Of a stretch of 11,090 nt of DNA, positions 6,714 through 11,090 are shown piece by piece; position 1 is the stretch's first letter, and the number at the start of each line of letters is the position of its first letter. A model generated the notes under the pieces. The model was not told the DNA's origin. It searched no databases and worked only from the letters and a program-made list of their open reading frames with translations. Position numbers and translations under genes: made by a program. Source of the stretch: JBDRLV01 sp043812755 (GTDB lineage Bacteria > Patescibacteriota > Patescibacteriia > UBA9934 > GWF2-40-263); the NCBI GenBank assembly GCA_043812755.1, contig JBDRLV010000028.1:1-11090 (forward strand). The letters are read 5' to 3'.

Positions 6714-6754
6714 GGCTCCCGGTCTTTATGGACGTTCAGACAAGACCGGGAGCC
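6714..6754. other. Tandem structured element, hairpin B
   Basis: GGCTCCCGGTCTT (6714-6726) pairs over 13 bp with AAGACCGGGAGCC (6742-6754), and T6713-A6755 can add one more pair. The loop TATGGACGTTCAGAC has the same length as in hairpin A. It has no T-run directly after it on either strand, so it is not a simple terminator. Confidence 0.8.
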
Positions 6755-6771
6755 ACACTCGTTTAATAAAA

Positions 6772-6788
6772 CAGGGCCTAGCGCCCTG
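6772..6788. terminator. Intrinsic terminator of the ligase-TPR gene
   Basis: CAGGGC (6772-6777) and GCCCTG (6783-6788) form the stem around CTAGC. On the minus strand the stem is followed by TTTTATTAAA, 8 bases after the stop of the 791-residue gene. On the plus strand CTTTATTATTATT follows, so it may work in both directions between the convergent genes. Confidence 0.75.
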
Positions 6789-6796
6789 CTTTATTA

Positions 6797-9172
6797 TTAT
6801 TCAATTTGATTAACCTCACCCTCTTCAATCACAGCTGGTAACTCCTGTGCAATCTTCCCTTCTTTAAGCCTTTCAAGCCGTGCTTTTACTAAATCATTTT
6901 CAGGATCATATTCTAAAACTTTACTTACCTGCTCAATTGCTCTATCCATTTTCCCTTGCTTTTCGTAAATTGAAGCGAGAAACCAACGAGCATTGCTAAA
7001 CGAAGGAGCTAAAGCAATAGCATTCTCAAAAGATTCTTGTGCACGCTTTGTATCCCCTTCAATATCACGACGCAAATAAAGCATGCCAAGCTGAAACGCT
7101 ACTCCTACATCAAGCGAGTTGTATTTTGCAACAGATTCCATTTTGCCAACCGCTTCATCCAAGCGCCCTTGGCGTTCAAGCACAATTGAAAGCTGAAAAT
7201 GAGCAGGGGCATAATCCTGTTTTAACTCAAGAGCTTTTTCAAACATTTGTTCTGCTTTTACAAAACTATTAATTACTTTTTGTTCTGTTTCATCATGTTG
7301 TGATGTTCCTTTTTCAGCTGATAAAAGTGGCGACAATGAATCTGCATACTGAATATAAGTTTTACCAAGCTGTAAATAATTATCAGGGTTATTTGGCTCA
7401 AGCACAATTGCCTTTTCATACGCAGCAATTGAAAACTCGCCTGCATTTCCAACCACTGTAATCAGTTCGCGATAAATTTGTCCTCGTACCAACCAGTTAA
7501 GCACATTCTGAGGGGAAATCTGTGTTGCGCGAACAGCAGAATTTACACTTGCGCCAACCAATGCCTGAATGAGCTTCCCATGATCTGCGGATATTTCACC
7601 CGTCTTTGCGCGATCAAGTTCATCTCCTACACGAAGTAAAAGTGCACTTGAAAGATTCCGTAAATACACATCATTATATTTATTATATGAAGCTGCTCGA
7701 TCCAGTTTTTTTGCAACTTGGTCGATCGGCGCGTCCTGACGATCGAGTTTAACAGCACTTGAAAACGAAACTTCTGCAATATACCTTTGTACAGTTGCAA
7801 ACAAGGCACTTACGAAAGCAATAGAGAGCAGAATTAAAAACACTGAATAAACCGCACGTATCTTTGACTTGTGCTTTCGTTTAAATATCTTTGGTTCATT
7901 TGGCTCTTTTGTAAAATTACAAACCAAAAGAGCAGAAAAGAACATGAACATGAAAAGAAGAGAAATGTTTGATGAGTACAAAAACAAAGAAACAGCAAGT
8001 ACAAGCCATGCCACAAATACAGCAGGAAGAGTTAATTCGGTTTTTTGATCTTTCTTTTTTACAAGTGCAAGAATTGAATAGACAAGAACAATAAGCAAAA
8101 ATGCACTCCACGCAACCAAACCAATAAACCCTGTTGTAATAAATGTAAGCATCATAAACATTCCGGCTCTATCAAAACGCATGTTCCAAAGACCAGTATT
8201 ATTTAAGTCAGCTGAATGATACTTTGTGAAATCAAAACTATATGTTCCAGGGCCTGAACCTGTCCAAACAGAAACATTAGCAACTGTTTGTTTTGAAATA
8301 TTCCAATTTTCAGAAAAGCTTGGAGACACTTCAACAGGCAATTCAAAACGAACAATGGCAGGAGCCCAAAATAAAAAAGTCAGTGATACTATAAGCAAGA
8401 AAACTGGCAAAGCAATTTTGATAATTGATGATAATATGTCTGCTTTCAAAAATGAATAAATTAAAATAAAAGTTACACCACCAAGTAAAAGCAACCAAAG
8501 CAACCAATAATTAATAACCACGCAAACTGCAATTGTTGAAAGAGATAAAAGTGCAACAAATACATTATTAAATGTACTCTTTTCACCAAACATCCACTGC
8601 CCTACCATAAATAAACATGTAGCAACAGCGAAAATTCCAAAAGAGTTTAGTGTTCCAATTGTGTTGAATGTTTGAAATTGCGTAAACGCAAAAGGGAAAA
8701 CAGGGAAGTTGATAAAAGAAAAAATCCCAATGATTGCAACAATTAAAGATGATATCACTATCAACTTGGAAATAATGCTTTGCGATTTCTCACTGAGAAT
8801 AGTATTTAAAACAAGATAAAACAAAAGTGCAAAACCAAACATGGTGAGAAAACTTGTGTACTCTTGCATTGAAAGACCAATCCACGAACGGTATGGTGCT
8901 TGAGAAAAAAAAGCAGAAACAGCAGTACTTAATAAAAGAAGTACAGGCAAAATATTTACAAAACCAGTTCTGAACCTAAGTCCTTGGCCTGCAACATTTG
9001 AGATAATCCAAAACAAAACTGCGAAAAGTGTCAATATCAAAAGCAGAGTCTGTTTGTTTATTTCTAAAACATCAGTGCTAATTGGCAAAAAGAAAATAGG
9101 AAATAAAAACACCAGCACATATACAATCCATCTTGGCATTGCACTATAGGCAGGTTGTTTTTTCTTAAACAT
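6797..9172 (-). CDS. O-antigen-ligase-like membrane protein with C-terminal TPR domain
   Basis: This encodes 791 residues in two parts. Residues 1-455 hold about a dozen hydrophobic segments (for example 14-31, 43-60, 73-90, 109-125, 138-153, 176-195, 203-238, 250-270, 338-371, 384-420, 443-460). A long polar extracytoplasmic loop (about 273-332) carries GSGPGTYSFDFTKYHSAD, the pattern expected of Wzy/WaaL (PF04932-like) proteins. Residues about 500-765 are soluble helical repeats, including AAYEKAIVLEPNNPDNYLQL (583-602), a unit around 640-690 and ASIYEKQGKMDRAIEQVSKV (733-752). These are tetratricopeptide repeats. Such fusions are common in uncultured bacteria and probably join or polymerise glycans or glycosylate surface proteins, with the TPRs recruiting partners; substrate unknown. 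No glycosyltransferase genes adjoin. The start MFKKKQ follows a TATACT by 10 nt without an SD. Confidence 0.82.
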   Translation of the reverse strand: MFKKKQPAYSAMPRWIVYVLVFLFPIFFLPISTDVLEINKQTLLLILTLFAVLFWIISNVAGQGLRFRTGFVNILPVLLLLSTAVSAFFSQAPYRSWIGLSMQEYTSFLTMFGFALLFYLVLNTILSEKSQSIISKLIVISSLIVAIIGIFSFINFPVFPFAFTQFQTFNTIGTLNSFGIFAVATCLFMVGQWMFGEKSTFNNVFVALLSLSTIAVCVVINYWLLWLLLLGGVTFILIYSFLKADILSSIIKIALPVFLLIVSLTFLFWAPAIVRFELPVEVSPSFSENWNISKQTVANVSVWTGSGPGTYSFDFTKYHSADLNNTGLWNMRFDRAGMFMMLTFITTGFIGLVAWSAFLLIVLVYSILALVKKKDQKTELTLPAVFVAWLVLAVSLFLYSSNISLLFMFMFFSALLVCNFTKEPNEPKIFKRKHKSKIRAVYSVFLILLSIAFVSALFATVQRYIAEVSFSSAVKLDRQDAPIDQVAKKLDRAASYNKYNDVYLRNLSSALLLRVGDELDRAKTGEISADHGKLIQALVGASVNSAVRATQISPQNVLNWLVRGQIYRELITVVGNAGEFSIAAYEKAIVLEPNNPDNYLQLGKTYIQYADSLSPLLSAEKGTSQHDETEQKVINSFVKAEQMFEKALELKQDYAPAHFQLSIVLERQGRLDEAVGKMESVAKYNSLDVGVAFQLGMLYLRRDIEGDTKRAQESFENAIALAPSFSNARWFLASIYEKQGKMDRAIEQVSKVLEYDPENDLVKARLERLKEGKIAQELPAVIEEGEVNQIE

Positions 9173-9182
9173 AATTTTTTGC

Positions 9183-9209
9183 AGTATAAATTATTGTTAA
9201 CACAACAAT
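9183..9209 (-). promoter_or_regulatory. Promoter region of the ligase-TPR gene with a dyad
   Basis: On the minus strand TATACT (9188-9183) ends 10 nt before ATG 9172. Just upstream is an inverted repeat, ATTGTT-aacac-AACAAT (9193-9209), where a -35 or an operator would lie. A second TATAAT (9213-9208) could give a longer leader. No good -35 is visible for either. Confidence 0.45.
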
Positions 9210-9253
9210 TATAGCAGAATTATGGGTTTGAAGGAACTGTTCCTCTCCTTTCT

Positions 9254-9278
9254 CAGCCTTCGCGTAAAGCTTCGGCTG
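9254..9278 (+). repeat. 25-base intergenic repeat, forward copy
   Basis: This 25-base unit starts CAGCCTTCGC and ends AAGCTTCGGCTG. It matches the reverse complement of 9490-9514 at 23 of 25 positions. CAGCC and GGCTG at its ends can pair. It belongs to a block of mosaic palindromic repeats from about 9240 to 9535 that holds no plausible gene. Confidence 0.7.
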
Positions 9279-9402
9279 ATCCCCCGAAATTTATTGAATG
9301 AGGACAATAAGGGGTATGGGAGTTTCTGAATCATTCGTCAGCCATGACTAAGTGGTGTTGACACCCTTGTCATTGCGAGGACGAACAAAGTGACGACCTG
9401 TC

Positions 9403-9434
9403 CTCCGAAGCCTTGGCGAAGGAGGAAGCAATCT
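9403..9434 (+). repeat. 32-bp dispersed repeat, left copy
   Basis: These 32 bases (CTCCGAAGCCTTGGCGAAGG, then AGGAAGCAATCT) are the exact reverse complement of 10839-10870. It sits in a longer stretch beginning CATTGCGAGG (9371-9380), the kind of short intergenic palindromic repeat found many times over in bacterial genomes with REP-like elements. Confidence 0.85.
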
Positions 9435-9453
9435 TCTCATCAGCAATACCTCC

Positions 9454-9523
9454 CCCCCTTCATCCGCCTTCGTTGAAACATCGGCGGACCAGCCGAAGCT
9501 TCATGCGAAGGCTGGCAAGGGGG
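9454..9523. repeat. Nested palindromic intergenic repeat
   Basis: Three nested inverted arms are visible: CCCCCTT (9454-9460) with AAGGGGG (9517-9523), TCCGCC (9463-9468) with GGCGGA (9483-9488), and a hairpin at 9490-9514 (CAGCC/GGCTG). The last is the inverted copy of 9254-9278. The whole looks like a REP/MITE-type composite with no coding content. Confidence 0.65.
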
Positions 9524-9550
9524 AGCATGGAAGTGGTTATCGAACCCTTA

Positions 9551-9598
9551 CAGAATGTTTCAAATTTGGTCCGATCGTGCCAAATTTGAAACATTCTG
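9551..9598. repeat. 19-bp perfect inverted repeat with 10-nt loop
   Basis: CAGAATGTTTCAAATTTGG (9551-9569) pairs perfectly with CCAAATTTGAAACATTCTG (9580-9598). The loop TCCGATCGTG contains the palindrome CGATCG. No T-run follows on the plus strand, so it is not an obvious terminator. A MITE-like element or a protein-binding site is possible. Confidence 0.85.
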
Positions 9599-9614
9599 AT
9601 TTGCAATCCTCAAT

Positions 9615-9623
9615 TTATCCACA
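9615..9623 (+). promoter_or_regulatory. Single DnaA-box match
   Basis: TTATCCACA matches the strict DnaA box consensus. It is the only perfect match I noticed in the window, with no cluster and no replication genes nearby, so it is at most a DnaA titration or regulatory site and may be chance. Confidence 0.3.
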
Positions 9624-9736
9624 GGCTAATTATAAAATAAAGCTAGCAAAATCAATATAATTCAAAGAAAATGCAAGAGAAACAATATTTCACGAAAAAA
9701 ACAGTTATTTTATATAAAAAACATAACTTTTTTGCT

Positions 9737-9765
9737 TTGACCATTGGTCAAAAAAACAGTATCTT
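9737..9765 (+). promoter_or_regulatory. Promoter of the lipoprotein gene with overlapping operator-like dyad
   Basis: TTGACC (9737-9742, 5 of 6 to TTGACA) and TATCTT (9760-9765) are 17 bases apart. The -35 box is part of TTGACCATTGGTCAA (9737-9751), an inverted repeat with 7-bp arms around one base. A dyad over the -35 box is the classical place for a repressor. The predicted start near 9773 gives a leader of about 75 nt. No regulator gene is in the window. Confidence 0.6.
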
Positions 9766-9819
9766 ATAAGTAGGAGAGGCTCGATCTTTCACAATTGTTG
9801 GGCCTAAAGTAAACCATAT

Positions 9820-9841
9820 CTTCCGGAGACGGAAGAGGAGG
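9820..9841 (+). promoter_or_regulatory. Leader hairpin and strong Shine-Dalgarno of the lipoprotein gene
   Basis: CTTCCG (9820-9825) and CGGAAG (9830-9835) form a 6-bp stem closed by the GNRA tetraloop GAGA. Directly after it, AGGAGG (9836-9841) lies 8 nt before ATG 9850. The same CTTCC could instead pair with GGAAG at 9840-9844 and cover the SD, so a translation switch is conceivable but unproven. Confidence 0.6.
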
Positions 9842-9849
9842 AAGGAACC

Positions 9850-10671
9850 ATGCTGCGCAACGCTATCACACTGATTGCGACCGCTGCCCTTCTGGCTCTT
9901 GCCGGAGGATGCGGGAATGACAACCTCAACGACGATGACGATGGCGTCATCTTTGACGATGACTCAGTGGCAGATGATGATGTCGCTGGGGACGATGATA
10001 GTGATTACCAGCCAAAAATTCTGGAATTCGTCACAATCTCAAGAGACGGACCAGCAAGATCTGGCGATCTGAAAAGCGAAGATGTTCTTTCAGCTCAAGA
10101 AGAGGCAATTGCCCGAGCAGAAGAAATTGGTGGAATTGCCAAACGCATCGAAACCCCAGTCGTGACGCTGAGTGTTACTCTTGTTAGAGAAACAATCTCC
10201 GCAACAACCAACGACTGCGCAGATCTCTGTTTCATGGTGTCAGATGCGACAATCCTTACCGAAGCCCCACCACTTTTCACAGCATCAGCAGAAAACGTTC
10301 TGATCGCACCTCAAGAAGTCGAAATCAGAGAAACAGAGTTGCTTCTGATCGACTGGACCAGAGATGGATCATATGGGTTCGCTGTCAATGGAACTTTCGT
10401 ACCTGATCCATCAATGCATGAAGAAACTGATCAGGTGTTCAATGTAACCACTGAAGTGGTCTATGTTGAAGAACTTGATGAAAGCCAGGTAAAGCTATCT
10501 GGAATCTTTGAAGGATACTCACACACGATCACGGCAACAAACTGTGTGTTTGAAGCACCATACCCACGCTTCCAATGTGAAATCGCGACTGATTTGACAA
10601 CAATCTGGATTCTACGTAGAAACGAAGATGGAAGCATTGAAGAGTACTTTCTCATCATTTCTACGACTTAA
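9850..10671 (+). CDS. Secreted lipoprotein with Asp-rich linker, unknown function
   Basis: This encodes 273 residues. The N-terminus MLRNAITLIATAALLALAGG-C has a positively charged start, a hydrophobic core and a lipobox LAGGC, so Cys21 should be lipidated and the protein held on the outer face of the membrane. Residues 23-53 form an acidic linker with several DDD/DDDD clusters, a plausible spacer or cation-binding stretch. The remainder (about 54-273) is a mostly beta-rich domain with TPVVTLSVTLVRETIS and two Cys pairs (NDCADLC, and Cys in TNCVFEAPYPRFQCEI) that could form disulfides. I do not recognise a family. Two hand-counted 60-base lines of the gene are about 47-48% GC, against about 30% in two lines from the methylase and ligase genes. 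Together with the strong SD, this suggests transfer or a distinct expression class. It is a single-gene unit with its own promoter and terminators. Confidence 0.85.
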   Translation: MLRNAITLIATAALLALAGGCGNDNLNDDDDGVIFDDDSVADDDVAGDDDSDYQPKILEFVTISRDGPARSGDLKSEDVLSAQEEAIARAEEIGGIAKRIETPVVTLSVTLVRETISATTNDCADLCFMVSDATILTEAPPLFTASAENVLIAPQEVEIRETELLLIDWTRDGSYGFAVNGTFVPDPSMHEETDQVFNVTTEVVYVEELDESQVKLSGIFEGYSHTITATNCVFEAPYPRFQCEIATDLTTIWILRRNEDGSIEEYFLIISTT

Positions 10672-10693
10672 TCAACCCAACACCACACCTCTC

Positions 10694-10720
10694 GCGCGCA
10701 AACTCTTGCGCGCTTTTTTT
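10694..10720 (+). terminator. Intrinsic terminator 1 of the lipoprotein gene
   Basis: GCGCGCAA (10694-10701) pairs with TTGCGCGC (10706-10713) around ACTC and is followed by seven T. It lies 22 bases after the stop codon and is a very strong rho-independent terminator. Confidence 0.95.
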
Positions 10721-10722
10721 GT

Positions 10723-10747
10723 CCAGAACTCCTGTTCTGGTTTTTTT
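10723..10747 (+). terminator. Intrinsic terminator 2 of the lipoprotein gene
   Basis: CCAGAAC (10723-10729) pairs with GTTCTGG (10734-10740) around TCCT and is followed by seven T. It follows terminator 1 by two bases, giving a tandem back-up stop. Confidence 0.92.
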
Positions 10748-10750
10748 ATC

Positions 10751-10830
10751 TGTCATTCTGAGCCGAACATAGTGAGGCGAAGAATCTCCTCAATGGGATC
10801 CTTCGGTCGCTTTGCTCCCTCAGGATGACA
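10751..10830. repeat. 80-bp palindromic intergenic repeat (CATTCTGAG type)
   Basis: The ends TGTCATTCTGAG (10751-10762) and CTCAGGATGACA (10819-10830) are inverted copies with 11 of 12 matches. GAAGAATCTCC and GATCCTTCGG-like words lie inside. This class of dispersed intergenic repeat is widespread in bacterial genomes. Frames crossing it are Arg/Ser-rich and non-coding. Confidence 0.75.
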
Positions 10831-10838
10831 AGGCTAGG

Positions 10839-10870
10839 AGATTGCTTCCTCCTTCGCCAAGGCTTCGGAG
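10839..10870 (-). repeat. 32-bp dispersed repeat, right copy
   Basis: This is the exact reverse complement of 9403-9434. It is followed by a small hairpin, TCCGCC-tca-GGCGGA (10874-10888), whose arms also occur at 9463-9488 with a longer loop, so both sides draw on the same repeat vocabulary. Confidence 0.85.
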
Positions 10871-10928
10871 TGGTCCGCCTCAGGCGGAAAAAGGGGGAGA
10901 TCAAAAATAAATTCAGAACCTCCCCTAA

Positions 10929-10949
10929 CCCCTCCTTGGAAAGGAGGGG
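10929..10949. repeat. 9-bp hairpin repeat (CCCCTCCTT/AAGGAGGGG)
   Basis: CCCCTCCTT (10929-10937) pairs perfectly with AAGGAGGGG (10941-10949) around GGA. It resembles dispersed palindromic intergenic units and has no T-run, so it is not a typical terminator. Confidence 0.6.
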
Positions 10950-10958
10950 AAATATTAC

Positions 10959-10996
10959 GCAAAAGAGACAAGTGTGGGGACTTGTCATTCTTTTGC
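10959..10996. repeat. 15-bp hairpin with 2-nt bulge near the right edge
   Basis: GCAAAAGA plus GACAAGT (10959-10973) pairs with ACTTGTC (10980-10986) and TCTTTTGC (10989-10996), with loop GTGGGG and an unpaired AT at 10987-10988. It may be the end of another repeat or a leader structure of a gene beyond the edge. I see no gene between 10748 and 11090. Confidence 0.6.
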
Positions 10997-11090
10997 TATG
11001 AAATTGTGGGGAAGGAACAAAAGTCAATCCTATGTTTCGCTTAGTGGCAGTTGGGTACAACCACCAATCGAAATCATTAGATCGTAATTT

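Noticed and set aside
6663..6754. CRISPR array or integron attC sites
   Set aside because: There are only two units, they are palindromic with differing stems and a 10-base spacer, and no cas or integrase gene is present.
6712..6813. Small plus-strand frame starting AGGAGAATG
   Set aside because: The SD-like sequence is 1 nt from the ATG, and the frame passes through hairpin B, the terminator and the end of the ligase gene.
9615..9623. Replication origin
   Set aside because: Only one perfect DnaA box was noticed, and there is no dnaA, dnaN or cluster of boxes.
9403..10870. Composite transposon around the lipoprotein gene
   Set aside because: There is no transposase and no target duplication visible, and the flanking repeats look like dispersed intergenic elements.
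10746..11060. Minus-strand open frame of 104 codons
   Set aside because: It translates palindromic repeats (Arg/Ser-rich, no SD) and crosses at least three hairpins; such frames are typical false genes over intergenic repeats.

Overview
This low-GC window looks like part of a Candidate Phyla Radiation (Patescibacteria) chromosome. That is an inference from several features: small secreted beta-rich surface proteins, a THUMP-type RNA methylase with an atypical motif IV, a membrane ligase fused to TPRs, start codons sitting directly behind -10 boxes with no Shine-Dalgarno (SD) sequence, and intergenic palindromic repeats of the CATTCTGAG...CAGGATGACA and CATTGCGAGG...GAAGCAATCT kinds. All intact genes end in TAA or TAG, and nothing points to a recoded stop codon.

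Left part (1-3012, minus strand): a probable three-gene cell-surface operon. It is transcribed leftwards from 3012 and encodes a small secreted beta-rich protein, a membrane-anchored DUF916/WxLIP-like protein, and a large secreted fibre-like protein that runs off the left edge. The last gene is easy to miss because its stop codon lies outside the window. It is open for 451 codons and carries an internal 139-base duplication. The set resembles the WxL / WxL-interacting-protein gene clusters of Firmicutes in layout.

Centre (3106-6588): a THUMP/Trm11-like RNA methylase (plus) overlaps tail-to-tail with the GTPase gene ychF (minus). ychF is divergent from an HTH + LAGLIDADG-like gene that is broken by one in-frame TAA. 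That gene runs into tRNA-Ala(GGC), which is followed after 6 nt by a MazG-type NTP pyrophosphohydrolase gene.

Convergent gap (6589-6796): four hairpins. Two are tandem relatives with 13-bp perfect stems that differ at four paired positions, each compensated, around a nearly constant 15-nt loop. This is the most interesting structure here and I do not recognise it. The last hairpin is a terminator.

Right part (6797-11090): a 791-residue O-antigen-ligase-like membrane protein with C-terminal TPRs (minus), then about 550 bases of intergenic palindromic repeats, then a lipoprotein gene with an Asp-rich linker (plus). The lipoprotein gene has higher GC, a strong SD, a promoter overlapped by an operator-like dyad and tandem terminators. 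More palindromic repeats follow to the window end. A 32-bp repeat lies inverted on the two sides of the lipoprotein gene.

A recurring theme is probable leaderless transcription. Five first-in-unit genes have a -10-like hexamer 6-10 nt before ATG and no SD, whereas the last gene of the surface operon and the lipoprotein gene have clear SD sequences.
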